From: Heterodera schachtii
Lineage: Eukaryota > Nematoda > Chromadorea > Rhabditida > Heteroderidae
Length of the DNA stretch: 64,000 nt
Assembly: GCA_023374025.1 (NCBI GenBank)
Contig: SIJG01000216.1
Location: 49,662 to 113,661, forward strand
Reading direction: 5' to 3'
Of the stretch, positions 36,201 through 48,600 are shown piece by piece. Each line of letters begins with the position of its first letter. The stretch's first letter is position 1. The notes under the pieces were generated by a model. It ran no database searches. It worked only from the letters and a program-made list of their open reading frames with translations, and was not told the DNA's origin. Position numbers and translations under genes: made by a program.

Positions 36201-36553
36201 CAAATGTTCTTGTGAACGGATAAAGCTCTGAATCAAATGTTTTTTTAATTATTTTAAGTTTTAAGCAGAATTAAGGAATTTTTGAAAGCTTCGGCATATA
36301 TGGAAAAAGAGGGAAATGGTCCGGCTGTAATCTGTTAGATTTTCAGCAAAAAAGATAAATATGAAATTTATTAAAAAATTATTTTAGAAATATTTTTGAA
36401 ATATTTGGCATTCTGTCCTTTGAAATTTCAAATAAAAAAATGGAACAAAAAATCTTTATTCAAAATCAAAAATAAAAACATTAATTTTTTTTCAAAACAA
36501 TATTTATTACATAAATATTCAATTTTATCCATTGTAAATTTTTCACTGAAAAA
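33231..36553. other. Gene-free stretch
   Basis: A-rich to about 34.1 kb, T-rich to about 36 kb. The open frames at 34432-34701 and 35510-35859 are Phe/Ile/Leu-rich and overlap in two frames, as expected of T-rich DNA rather than genes. GAATTCGGGTTCGAATTC at 35879-35896 is a palindromic G+C-richer patch resembling the start of the element at 50.7 kb. Confidence 0.5.
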
Positions 36554-36610
36554 AACCGTGAATCATCATCGCGAACCGTGAACGTTACCGTGAATAATGG
36601 CGCACCTCTA
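36554..36610. mobile_element. Right end of a hAT-like element with CCGTGAA repeats
   Basis: Repeated CCGTGAAT/ACCGTGAAC motifs are followed by GGCGCACCTCTA, which inverted is TAGAGGTGCGCC, a hAT-type terminus like that at 40067. The left end was not found. Similar CCGTGAAT motifs occur at 61.36 kb. Confidence 0.5.
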
Positions 36611-36611
36611 G

Positions 36612-37867
36612 TTGGGACAACCGATTAATCCTAATGAGATTTACTTTTCCATCATTAAATTTTGAAATTATCTTCTTTAATTATAAAAATATAGTTAATT
36701 AAAAATTGTTCAATTTAACGGTCTTTAATAAATATTCTTGAAGAAGGTGACCGTTTGTTAGAACTTTGTGCTTAGATAGTCACGATTAATTTTAAAAAAA
36801 TTTCAAATTAGTTATATTGGTTTAATTTTTGACTTTCTTTAAATTATTTATTATAGTTACATTGAAATAAACAACAAAACAAATAAAGAATGTTTTTTTT
36901 TCTTATAAATTATATGACATTTTCCTGTTTGTTTAAATAATTAAAATTTGCTTTTTAATTTAATTAAAATAAATTTTAGGCTTTACCAACCAAAAACTAT
37001 CTATCAACTATATTTCATTTTATTCTTTTTTTATATAAAAGAAGATAAATTATTAATTTAAATAAAAGCAATTTCTTTCACAATTGTTTTTAATCAAATA
37101 AATTCAATAATACATTTTGACACCATAAAATTTAATTTTAAATTAGCTCTGAAAAAAATATTTGATGGGCGTGAAATTAAATTAAGCAAGGTGTCAAAGT
37201 AATTAAAAAATATATTTAAAAACTTCATAAATTATTACAAATTAAATATTCAAATTAAACAAATCAACCATCGTATGCGCTTGATCAAGCTTAACTTCGG
37301 TATAAAAGTAATTTTCGAAAATAAAAATGACCAAGAAATTTATACCAATTTATTTTATTTTTAATCTAATAAAACAATATAGGCAATATATAATTGAAAT
37401 AAAATATTTTTTGGCATACAGCAAATAATTAGTTAAAGAATTTTAAAAGAATAATAAATAAGATATCATTTAATTAATAAAAATTACTTCAAATGTCGAA
37501 AAACTTATAAATGCATATTATTTTATTTCAATAATAAAATTAAAGAATTGTTTTATCAATAATTTCGCCATTTTACTGTTGAGTGATTACAAATAAAATG
37601 ACAAAAAACTAAATTAATTGAAAAATGACATATGTCCATTAAGAAATAATTTGTCGCTTTTTTAATTAATTTTCTGTTTTGAAATTTAATTAATACTTAT
37701 TCAATTTTTTTTCAGTCAAATAACATCATGTTGTTTAATTTTGACCTTATATGATATTTATATGAATATTCCATTCAATATAATTAATTTAAATCAAAAA
37801 CAAAATATTGACTCATGAATAAAAAATAATAAAATATATTCATTCAATCAATAATTGAAATAAAATA
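36612..37867. other. A-rich spacer, nothing recognised
   Basis: Low-complexity DNA. The part from 37741 to 37805 resembles 38212-38275 and, more distantly, 41431-41520, so diverged local repeats are present. No gene. Confidence 0.5.
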
Positions 37868-38080
37868 TTGCTATAAAGTAAAAATAAATGATTTAATAAA
37901 ATAGAGACATTTAAAGTGAAATTTTTCTGAAAATTTAAATTTTGGTATCTTATTTTTATGAAAAAAATTCTAACCTGAATTTATATTTCATTTGAAAATC
38001 GGAAATTAATTAATTATTTTTATGGAAAATCGATTATTTTATGTTGTTTTTTAAAATAATCGCATGTTTATTTTGTAAAT
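37868..38080 (+). repeat. Local direct repeat, copy 1
   Basis: TTGCTATAAAGTAAAAATAA and the following ~200 bases recur at 38743-38955 with about one change per ten bases. The preceding segment (37836-37867) also has a counterpart at 38475. The second copy ends where the LTR-derived sequence begins. Confidence 0.75.
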
Positions 38081-38742
38081 TTTTTTTTTTAAAATTATTT
38101 TCCTTTATTTTTGTTTGACATCTAAAAAATAAAAAAATATTTTCAAACTTAAAATAAGCCTCTGATTTCATGATGGGTTTATAAATTCCAATTTGAAGTC
38201 ATTTATGGTATATATATATGCATACACATTCAATTTAATTAATTTAAATCAAAAACAAAATACTGACTTATAAATAAAAAAAATAATTTATTTAAATTCA
38301 AATTTGTTCATTAATAAAAGAAACAATTGTTTAAAAATTTTAATTAAGTAATCGTTTAAACTAACGAAACTACCAAAGAAAAAGTAAAGCAAACATTTAA
38401 AAACCTATAATTTTCTTATTAATAATATCCAAATGAAATTTGTTAGAAAATTAGATATTTTAGCCTAATTAAAATTATATTCACTCAATCAATACTTGAA
38501 ATAAAATATTTAGGTCTGCATAAAATAATGTTTTTTTTTATATGGGGACTTGAGATTAAAGAACAAAGAGATAATTAATACTAATAAAACTAATTTTACA
38601 ATTAATTAAATTAAAAAAAAAATTAAATAAATGATTATTTAATTACTCATATTTATAAAAAATAATCATTAAAGCAAATCAGAATTCATTCGATATTTTG
38701 TATCTAAATTAAACTATCAATAACTAAAGAAAAATTAAAATA

Positions 38743-38955
38743 ATTGCTATAAAGTAAAAATAAATGATTTAATAAAATAGAGACACTTAAGAGAAATTTT
38801 TCTAAAAATTTTAATTTTTGTATTTTATTTTTATGAAAAAAATTCTGACCCGAATTTATATTTCATTTGAAATCGGAAATTAATTAATTTATTTTTATGG
38901 AAAGTCGATTATTTTATGTTGCTTTTTAAAATAAGCATGTTTATTTTGTAAATTT
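38743..38955 (+). repeat. Local direct repeat, copy 2, truncated by LTR element
   Basis: Counterpart of 37868-38080, 875 bases further on. Similarity stops at TTTTGTAAATTT, immediately before the partial LTR at 38957, so that junction may be the left edge of the retrotransposon remnant. Confidence 0.7.
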
Positions 38956-38956
38956 A

Positions 38957-39041
38957 ATAAATATAAATTGGTGTGTCGGTGGATGAATAATAAATGACTG
39001 ACGGAATACGGAATGAATATGGAGTAAGACAGGAAAGAGGA
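38957..39041 (-). repeat. Partial LTR (downstream, 3' side)
   Basis: Matches 39961-40048 with only a few differences (GGTGTGTCGGTGGATGAATA and following). Read on the minus strand it lies directly after the truncated gag, so it is the remains of the 3' LTR, lacking both LTR ends. Confidence 0.75.
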
Positions 39042-39302
39042 AAAGGAGCCTAACTTGCATCTATCGGGGAGGTCCTTCCCATCAACTAGGATAAAAGGCC
39101 CATAACGGTCGAGCCAATTTTGAAATGTTGAATCCATTTCTGGATTGAATGAGAATTCACCAAGTTGGGAATTAATGGTGGAATAAATTGTCGAATGATT
39201 GTTGACATTGGGATTTGGTTGGGCATTTTGAAGCAAATTTTGGAATGCTTGAGTTTGTTGGTCGACTAATTGCTTTAGTATTTGAGCAAAGTCAACGGCC
39301 AT
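39042..39302 (-). pseudogene. gag: Truncated gag of an LTR retrotransposon
   Basis: On the minus strand ATG at 39302-39300 begins MAVDFAQILKQLVDQQTQAF. After a Gln/Asn-rich linker comes FNPEMDSTFQNWLDRY, the type of sequence at the start of the capsid-like gag domain of Ty3/gypsy-class elements. After LVDGKDLPD the frame runs into LTR sequence (about 39050), so everything else of gag, and all of pol, has been deleted. It cannot make a functional Gag. The ATG follows a leader of about 570 bp and the primer-binding site, the normal order for the 5' part of an LTR element on this strand. Confidence is high for an LTR-element gag and moderate for the clade. Confidence 0.7.
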
Positions 39303-39878
39303 TTTAGTCAAAAATTGAATTCAATTGGAGCAGTGATTTGATGAGTAGTGAATTTGAATTGATAAAGAGTGAAATGACTTTGCTTGGCGTCGGCCAGCAA
39401 ATGCTGCAGTGGTGGTCCGGCACAGAAAAATGAATGAGTGGAAAATCAATAAACGACCTTTGGTGATGGGATGATGCACAAATGCGCTGAGTGTAGCGGT
39501 CGCAATGACTTACACTTTCACAAATGTGTCTTTCCTTATAGCAGTGCACTCAGAGGCTTTTGACGGCGTAAGCGTTGCAATAAGGCTTCTCGGCTTGCTT
39601 GGCGTTCAGCGGGCTATGATTTTGCCTTGACGTTTCAAGCCGATGTGTTACGGGGTGGGCAAAGGTCGAAATTGATGGAAAATGGTGAAATAGGTGAAGT
39701 GCCGACCGGTGCGAGATGATGACAACCAACCTCGCAAAAGCCAAAATGATTGATGAATAAATAGAATAAATAAAAATAATTTAGAATGCTCCAATCGAAT
39801 TGCTGACAATTTAGCCAAAGTTTGTTTGCGCCAAATGCTAGGCGCAAAAAGTTGATGTAACAAAAAAAAAATAAATCA
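39303..39878 (-). other. Leader region between primer-binding site and gag
   Basis: Non-coding 5' leader of the LTR element, G+C-richer than its surroundings. Several short open frames overlap on the minus strand in different frames, none resembling a known domain; they are not called as genes. Confidence 0.6.
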
Positions 39879-39895
39879 CTTCGCTGACTGCGCCA
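39879..39895 (-). promoter_or_regulatory. tRNA primer-binding site
   Basis: On the minus strand TGGCGCAGTCAGCGAAG begins four bases after the LTR ends. Starting with TGG (the complement of tRNA 3' CCA) just inside the LTR is the defining property of a minus-strand primer-binding site. TGGCGCAGTC is the type seen in several gypsy-group elements; the exact tRNA cannot be named from this window. Confidence 0.7.
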
Positions 39896-39899
39896 AAAA

Positions 39900-41050
39900 T
39901 GTTATGTTCAACGGTGAACACAACGAATAATAAAAATACTTTATTTGTCGGAGGCAAAATAATAAATATAAAATTGGTGTGTCGGTGGATGAATAATAAA
40001 TGACTGAGCGGAATACGGAATGAATATGGAGTAAGACAGGAAAGAGGGAAAGTGATGGGTATTTATTAGAGTTGAGTGGGACCGGGAAATTTGACGAAAA
40101 CCGGGACCGGGACTTGCCGGGACTAGAAAAGTCGGGACCGGGACCGGGACCTCGATTTTCGTCCGGGACCGGGACCGGGACCGCGAGAAAAGTCGGGACC
40201 GGGACCAACCGGGATTTTTCCCAAAATACATTTTTTTTTGTGAAATTTTAAAAATTTTTGGTGAATTTTGTTACAAAAATTTCCTAAATTGAAAAAAGTA
40301 CTCATAAAATTTTTTAATTTCGAAGAATTTTTCCATTATTCATTGGAAAATTTTTAAAATTTTCATTTCAGGGGGGGAATTCTTGGAATTTTCTGAGTCC
40401 CAAAATTCTGGATTTTTCTAACAAATTAACAATCTCTTAAAATTTTTAAGTCGCTGTTTTTGTGGCAATGTTTTTTCAAAAAACTTTTGGAACATTGAGA
40501 GGGGGCGGGGTCCGTCGGTGCCGAGAGGCGCCGCCGGAAAAATTTTGAGTGAGATTTGATAACAGAATTTGCCAAAAAATGATCAAATATTAGGTTAATT
40601 TGTGGTTTTAGGCTGCTTAAAAAAGGTAAAAATATAATTTTTATGTAGAAATATTTTTTATTAATTAAATTTCAATTGATATTGGTAAAGAAAAAAGAAA
40701 AAATTATCTGTTCCATCGGAGAATTGAACCCAAGGGACAAATAATGAAAGTCAAAAGGTTTAGCCACTTATCCACTTATGAATATAAAAATATGTTTTAA
40801 AAGAAAATAAATAATTTATTTTTTTCTCAAAAATTTTTTCTTCTCCACCAATTTTCTTCTCTTTTCTCACCCAGACCCCATTCCTACCAGTGCTTATTTA
40901 GTCCCGCCGGGACCGGGACTGGCAAAACCGGAACCGGGACCGGGACCGGGACCTGAAAAAACCGGGATTTCCCGCCCCGGTCCCGGTCCCGCTCAACTCT
41001 AGTATTTATGGACGATGTTGAGAGATGAGTATTAACACGAATTGGGTACA
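39900..41050 (-). repeat. 5' LTR (about 208 bp) interrupted by a hAT MITE
   Basis: Bounded by TGTTATGTTC at 39900 and GGGTACA at 41050, i.e. TGT..ACA on either strand. Removing the inserted element and one target copy leaves about 208 bp. On the minus strand CCATAAATACC (spanning the insertion site) would be a TATA-like promoter element. The internal part matches the partial LTR at 38957-39041. The outer boundary at 41050 is inferred from the TG..CA rule only. Confidence 0.6.
40067..41001. mobile_element. hAT-type MITE with perfect 8-bp target duplication, inside the LTR
   Basis: The ends TAGAGTTGAGTGGGACCGGG and, inverted, TAGAGTTGAGCGGGACCGGG differ at one position. The flanks are identical octamers GTATTTAT (40059-40066, 41002-41009). 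Subterminal CCGGGA repeats fill 40080-40215 and 40896-40996. The G+C-rich core hairpin is at 40512-40537, and the ~180 bp around it closely resemble 23.49-23.68 kb. It is 935 bp, non-coding and non-autonomous. The insertion post-dates the LTR element. Confidence 0.9.
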
Positions 41051-43859
41051 TTAATTGTTGTAAATTTTTTTTTATTATTTCCTATATTTTAGAAAAGTCT
41101 AATGAACTTGTTTGAAAGTAAAAAATTAAATATATTTTTAAAATGATAAAAAAATGTAACAGAAAGTAATGACGGTAAAGCTCCCGGGACTATAAAAAAG
41201 TTTAGGTAACATTTTGTAAAGAAATTAAAAATTTAATAACTAAAATGGATTAAAGAACATGATTCAATTAAATATTCACTAAATAGAAAATAAATAAAAA
41301 ATTATATTTATTTATTTCACGCCGTTTATTATGTTATTTCCAAAAAATTATAAAAAAGACCAAGAAATTTATATTTGAAATTTAATGCTTTTTCAAGTTT
41401 TTATTCAGTTAAAGAATACTATGTTATTTAATTCTGACTCTAAATATATTTATATGCATAATACATTCAATGTCATTAATTTATGAGTCAGTATTTTATT
41501 TTTGATTTAAATAAAAAATAATAATTTACTTAGATTCAAAACACTTCATTAATAAAATAATATTGTTAAAAATTTTAATTAAATAATCGTAAATTAAACC
41601 CACAAAAAGAAAATTAATGCCTTGGATTAAATTGGTGTTACTTAAAGTCAATTAAAACAAAAAACATGCAAAAATAAATATTGAAAACGAAAATTAATAA
41701 ATTGAAATATATACAAATAAATTTTTACAAAAATGTGAGAAGTGTTCAGCAGTTACTATTCCAGTCTACCGATCAAGAAATAATAATAAGATGAATTAAT
41801 TAAACAACATTTATACATTAAATAATGCAAAAAATGAGACATAAATATAAACTTTTATAAAAACAGAAAAGACAAATAAAATAATTAATAAAGAAATTTC
41901 GAATTAACTGAATTGGAAAATATTTGCAATAATATCAACAAGTTGTTTAATTTGATCTATCATTACGAATCATTGCAATTCTTTATGAACAAGCCTAGGA
42001 TTTTAATGGTTTTAATTATTTTTTTTCTCAATTTTGAATTTTTGTTTCTTAAAATTCTACGTATTGTCCATTTTCGGATTGTCAAGTCACGGCACTGCTT
42101 CCCCCACCTACAAAGTCGAAATTCTTATGTTTGTTATAGATTTTTATATCAAAATATAATTTATACAGTAATTAAAAAATTTTTCACAAATATTTTATTA
42201 AAAGTAAATTCACTACTTATTCCTTGATTTTTTAATACGTATAGAAATAAATATTTTTAACTGCAAGTGTAAATTATAAATTCATTAAATAAATAATGAA
42301 AAAATAGTATTTTGAATTAAATTAAAAACCATGCAAAATACTCTCATTAAAAGGGATAATATTTTATGATGAAAACCGATAAATTAATATGTTTTATAAA
42401 CTAAAAGTATAAATATGACTGACTTTTTCATAAAACATTAAAACTGTTAAAGAAAATCATTAACCTTAAACTAGCTCATAAAATATGATATATATAGACA
42501 AATAAATATGTATGATAGATATTTGGGTAATAGAAAAAATAAGATAGATTCCAGAAAAAGCCGAAAGTGCATTAGTGCTTTCTCATCGAGAAAATTAACT
42601 AAATTAAAAATGCAAAACTCCAATCAATATTTTTGTTATCCTAATAATAAAATTAAATAAATAATCATCCTAAAATATTGTGTTATAGTTTTTTCTACAA
42701 TACTTATCTTTAAAGGTATTTTTAGTAATCTAATCATAAAAAAAAAATATTATGCGCTAATATTCGCTTTATTATTATTATTATCAAAATTAATAAAAAA
42801 TATTTGTCATAAATTTTCAAAATAAATCGAAAGCTTAGACTAAATTCTTTTAAAAAAGCATAAATAATTTTTTCTTTAAATACGCGTTACAAAAAATAAA
42901 ATTAAATCAATAAATTTTTTTTTTTGAATTTTTATAAAGGGTGGAATCTAGAACCCATAGCTCAAATATAAATTCATATTCAAAATCATTATGTCTGAAT
43001 TACCCATAATTATGTTAATTTAGTGAAAATTAAAAAATTTTGTTCGTAGCTTGTCTTGGAAAATGCCGTTTTTGGAGACCATTTTAAAATTCGGCTCTCA
43101 AATAAATTCCATATTACAAATTAAATATATTATTAATATTAAATAACATTTTCCCAGTCGCTATATTTAAAAAATATTGGGTATCAAAAATTATTTTCTA
43201 CCCTAAGTAAATGAAACAATGTTCATAATGATTTGCCTTAATAAAAAATATATTAGGTAAAATATAATATAAAACTCACCGATGAAAATAATATCATTTT
43301 ACACCACATTTTATTATAACAGCACCTAGATTTATAAAATTTTGAGCTGATCAATACTAACAAGAAATTAAGAGAAGTAAAAACAATTATTTTGAATTAA
43401 GTAGTAATTATTACTACAAATGAATATATTATTAAGTTGTAAACTGATAATTAACAAAACCTCATATTAATTTAATCATTATATAAATGTGATATTTAAA
43501 TCGATAAAAAGTACTATAAATAAGAAAAAATTGGATCATATTTTATATCATTTTGAACCAATTTAGCGGATGTAAAAAAACAAGCAGATCATGAGGTTAA
43601 AAAAGACAAAGTAGATTAATGATAGCTTTGTTATTTCATATATAAAAAGTAATTAAAATTAAATTAAAACACTTTATTATTAGCATTATAAATTATAATT
43701 ATGTATAAAAATTAAAATAATTTTTTAGGTTAATTGAGAATATTTTTTCATAAAAACATGTTATAATTAGAAAGTAAAATTATAACGGTAAGTCCCAAAG
43801 AATTAACAGCATAAAAAACGTAAACTTCTAAAGCAATTTTAATTTATATTGTTTTGAAC
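41051..43859. other. A-rich gene-free stretch
   Basis: 41.43-41.6 kb resembles 37.74 and 38.21 kb. 43.34-43.52 kb resembles 4.2-4.38 kb and carries the GTAGTAATTATTACTAC near-palindrome. The open frame at 41913-42227 shows no domain and is not called. Confidence 0.5.
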
Positions 43860-44306
43860 TAGGGTTAGACGGGACTTGTGCAAAAACCGGGTCCGGGTAT
43901 TGCCCGGTTCAGAAAAGCCGGGTACCGGGTTGGGTACGAGTTTTCAATCCGGGTCCGGGTCCGGTTACCCGGTAACCAAAATGCCTTTACTAAAATATAA
44001 ACTAAAGAAAATATTTCCAAAGGTCAGGGATGGTCTCATATTGTCTTGGAGGGGCTACCGCCGCCCGGTAGACCCCGACCCCTTTTTGTTTTTCACATCA
44101 CTTTTTTCGGCACGGTTTTTCCGAAAAACTTTTGGAAAAGAAGAGTGTCCGGCGGTGCCGACAGGCGCCGCCGGGAAAAATTTTGTAATTTTTTATGCGA
44201 TTTGTTCACAAAAAAAAAAGATTGATTTTTGGGATTAGTATGCTCAATTTGTTAGACACTTTTATATAATATAGGTATTAAGGGTACCCGAACACGTCAA
44301 ACCCTA
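43860..44306. mobile_element. hAT-like MITE with CCGGGT repeats
   Basis: The left end TAGGGTTAGACGGGAC and the right end, inverted, TAGGGTTTGACGTGTTCGGG are similar. The flanking octamers TTTTGAAC and ATTTGAAA match at six of eight bases around a shared TTTGAA. Subterminal CCGGGT repeats lie at about 43886-43978. The core hairpin lies at 44149-44174, and a second small hairpin (CTACCG..CGGTAG) at about 44054-44072. The plus-strand open frame 43876-44238 runs across these repeats and is not a gene. Confidence 0.7.
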
Positions 44307-44925
44307 ATTTGAAAGCCACTAATTTGAGCATAAATTCAAATTATAAATAAAAAACTGCATTAAGTTCAATGTTTTTTTTTAAATGGAATAAAAAATATAT
44401 ATATATTTATATATATGTAGATTAATGAAGACTAAAATACAAAGGCAAAATATATTTGCAATAATTCTCTTTAAAATATTGAAACCTTTATATACATACT
44501 TTAAACAAGATTAATCTTGCTTTTTATTTATTTTTTCAGTTGACGACCCAAAAGATATAATTAATTAAGGAAAATAGACAAGAATAATGATCATGTTTTT
44601 TATTACAATATTTACCATTGTTATCAAATGAGAAATAAAAATAAAATTATAGGTATAAAAATAAATGAATAAATATTTTTGCCACACAAACAAAGTGATT
44701 TATTAATATTATAATTAGGTAAATGCATAATATTTAATCGATTCAAAACGACGGAAAATTAAACAACTAATTAAATTAAAAAATAAATTTATAAAAAAAT
44801 GAGATTAATCAGAAAATATAATTAAATTACGTAACTTTCAGTAACATGAAAAAATTAAAAAAACAATTAATTAGTATTCAAAAATGTAATTAAAAAGCCA
44901 TTTAAATTTTTCAATTAAAATTACA
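44307..44925. other. A-rich spacer, nothing recognised
   Basis: Low-complexity A-rich DNA with a short (AT)n run near 44397-44415. No gene or clear repeat boundary. Confidence 0.5.
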
Positions 44926-45660
44926 TATTCACTGTTATCATAAACTTATTATTGTTAGGATTATAAAATAAAAATAGAAGATAAAATTAACTTAAAAACA
45001 AAAAATACATATAAACTCTCATTCAAATTTACAATTTAATTAGATAAATTTTCAATATGTTTTTCTTTAAATTGTTCTTAAACAATTATCTTTAAGGTAG
45101 AAATATAAAGCTAAAACTAACAATTGTCATAAAATTAATTATCTTATTATGTGCAAAAAAACCAAAGTATAAATATGAATAAAAACAAATTAATGTGAAT
45201 AATTCAGTCTATTTATTTGGTTTATTATTTAAAAATTCTAATTTCTCTTTATATAATCATTTTAAAAAATAATTGAAATGAATGCAATTATAAAAATGAT
45301 TTTACAGAGTTTCAATGAACAAGAATATATAATTAGTAAACCAAAAACGAACAAAAATAATCAAAATTAGGTATTAATATTGGTCATCCAACCCCGCCCA
45401 ACAAACACAAACGATCAAACTGCGCATAAGTCGTGAGAGTAAATAGCAAAAAGAGATAAAAGATAATAAATAAACTATTTTCAATTAAATAAATAAAAGA
45501 AAAATAATTAAATTTATATTAATTAGTTTATCATATTAAACACTAAAAAATATATTGTAAAAAATGAAGAAATTTAATTTTAATTTTATCACAAAAATAG
45601 TTTTGCTGTCATTGTTATAAAGGCAGCACCAATCTCATGCGAGAGTAAATTTGAAAAATA
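44926..45660 (-). repeat. Inverted, diverged third copy of the 2-kb block
   Basis: 44926-45240 is the reverse complement of about 18700-18990, nearly base for base. 45580-45650 is the reverse complement of about 18467-18540 (CTCGCATGAGATTGGTGCTGCC). The DNA between (45300-45570) is unrelated to the block and includes 45404-45445, an inverted match to TTTACTCTCACGACTTATTG at 49.62 kb. Confidence 0.75.
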
Positions 45661-48600
45661 ATTTATTTTGATCTAGATTTAGTTTATACTAATTAAATCT
45701 AAATATTTTTAAAACTAATTAAAATCTTTTTTTAACATACCGGTTTCTTTTTCTTAGAAAAATATATAATTTCATATTTAATAAAATATTATTTCTAGTT
45801 TCATTTGATTTAAATTATAAAAACTATTGAATCTTTAAAAGAATAATATATAAGAATTATTGAATCAAAAATATGCATAATTTCATGCTTTTTTCTTTGG
45901 GTGAATGAATGGTCACTCGTTTGTTAATTTTATAATTAATTTTACATGATGTCAAGAAATATGACTTAGTAATTTAACAAAAAACAAAACCAAATTATTA
46001 AGGCCCAATCAATTAATAAAATATGCAAAAAATTGAAAACTTTTATTCTATCATAATATTAGAAAGGAGCTCATAAACGCATTTCATTTTTAGGAAAATT
46101 TATTAACAAAAATGCAATAAAAACGAAAAATACACCCCTAAGAATAGACTAAAAAAATTTTCAAAAAATAAATCCCTATGAATCGGCCTAAAAATTTTTT
46201 TAAAAAATTCATCCCACAATTTTTTTTTATATTGACAAAATTTTTGGTTTAAAAATGTCAATATTTGCCAAGAAAATATTAAAGGAAATTTACTTCATTT
46301 GTAACTGCAACCAGTGAATAAAATTATTTTGCTCAATTTTGGCTAAAAATTATGTCACTATTTTGGCATTTTTACTCAATATTTTAGTTATTTTCGTCAC
46401 TAAAAGTCGGGGCCCTAGTGGTGACATTATTTTATGTCGATAAACATTTTGCATCTTGATTGAATTTTGTATGCTTTATATTTTCTGAGGTTTTTTTTGA
46501 TGGCCAAAATTCTTTACTTAAAATTTTTTTCTTTGATTAAGTGGACTTTCATATTTATATTATTTTTAGAATTAAAAATAATCTAATTAATTTTTTATGA
46601 TTATAATAATGTATATTTTTTGTTTTTCAATAAAATAATTTGTTTTGATATTTGTTAAATTATTATTCATTTCTTTCTTTAATTTTTTCAGATTTATTTT
46701 ATGTTGAAAATGAATTTTATTCATTATAAATATTTTCATTTTTTTGAAAAAAATATTTAAATAATTATAAATCTTTTAACTCTTTTCTTTTTGTTCAATA
46801 CATGCTTGTTCGATAAAATGTCATACGCTAGATGCCATTAAAAATTAATGGTTAACTATTTTTCAATAATAAACAATTATCAATTAATAATAAAAATATT
46901 TTAATAAATAACTTTGAAATAATTTATTTTTGCTTTATCAACTATAAAAATCCAAAATTTAGTTGATTTTCAAAAAAAAAACTATTATAAAATTAATCCA
47001 ATTATAAACTACTTATTTAATTTTATTTTTATATTTGACGTAGGGTTGGTTGTTCACGGTCGTTCAATCAAAATTTTTTGATCATTAATTGGTTTTTGAT
47101 AATATTCATTAGAAATGTTTTCAAAATTCTAAAATTGAAAAAAAAAATTCGAATAGAAACTAATTTTAAAAAGAAATATGGTTGGAAGGACTCATTGGCA
47201 AAAACCGTAAAAATTTTAAATATTTTAAGGAACAAATAAAAAATAATAAAAAGAATTTATTAAAAAATTTTAGAATTTGTTAACTCTTTAATCCAGTTTA
47301 TAATAATGTAAAATTATGCTTGATTGTTTGGAATAATTCCCCCAAAAAGGCATTTTCTCGTAATGTCGTAATATTTGTCACCTTTTTTGAGCTAATTAGT
47401 TCTTTTATCTTTTTTTTGAAATGAATATTAATACATTTTTGATAAAAATATTAAAAATTCTTGATGGCGTGGCTATATACATAAATAGCATTATTCAAAT
47501 AATCGTCACGAGAAAAGACCAAAACGAACCCGACAAACTTACACTATTATTTCCTTGCATTTTCAATTTTTTTTCCCTTTTTAAAAAATAAAATCCAATT
47601 TCCTTAAAAGGTTTTACTATTATTATTGCTTTGTATTTTGATCCATTTTATATTAAAATATGTAATCTTATTAATTTGTGAGATAAATAGTTTTTAAAAA
47701 ATTCTTGCATTATTAATTACTCTAGAAACTAATACATTTTCAAATGAAATGCAATTTTTAAACCTAAGTTAATTTTAAAAGAGTCAAACCCAAAAAAGGC
47801 CAAAATTGGGTTTAAATTGAAAACATGGGCAAAGAAATGGTGTAATTACTTTTTTTCAATTTAATATAAAAATAAATTTTATTCATTTAAAATTTATTAA
47901 AAAAATTTTATCGGTTAATAATGAAGATAAATCATTTTCTCATAGTGAAAATAAATACTTTTAAATTATTATTTTCGTATGTTTTGTAAATACAATAATT
48001 TCATACAAAATATATTTAATATCCCATTAAAAATTGATTTCAAAAAACATGAGCAACTTTCAGTCACATAAAATTTCCAAAATTTGCACTAAATCCCAAT
48101 TCTTTCTAACATCAAAAACCATCTCTTCCAAATTTAAAGAATACGAATTATATTCGGTCATAAAATATTCATTTTTTCTATAATTTTTATTTTTTTAGTA
48201 TTTTCAATTTAGGTTTTTATGTTTTCGTTTATTATTTAAAAAATAACACTAAGTATTTGAATTTAGAATATGTTATTTTGTGCTATATATTTGTAATTAT
48301 TAAAAATAAATGAGATTGTGATTATTTTTTAATTTATTATTATGACAATCAAATAATGATTTGTACTTTTTGTTACATTAATTAATTAATTAATTTTCTC
48401 GGGGTAACCCAGCCGATAACATGGTTATTCCTATTCCCTTTTGCTTTATGTTTGTATTGCATCTGAATAACATGTAAGTATTTATTTTCTATCGATATTT
48501 TATGAGTAAGTTTAAGGTTAATAATTTTCATTCTTCAATTTTAATTTTATATATCATTTTAAAATATATTTTTAAAAACCCGCGGTCTTTTGTTTTTTAA

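Noticed and set aside
39876..40305. Pro/Gly/Arg-rich minus-strand open frames
   Set aside because: Translations of the CCGGGA subterminal repeats of the hAT MITE, present in three frames at once.
43876..44238. 120-codon plus-strand open frame
   Set aside because: Runs through the CCGGGT repeats and hairpin core of the MITE; no domain and same-family elements do not keep the frame.
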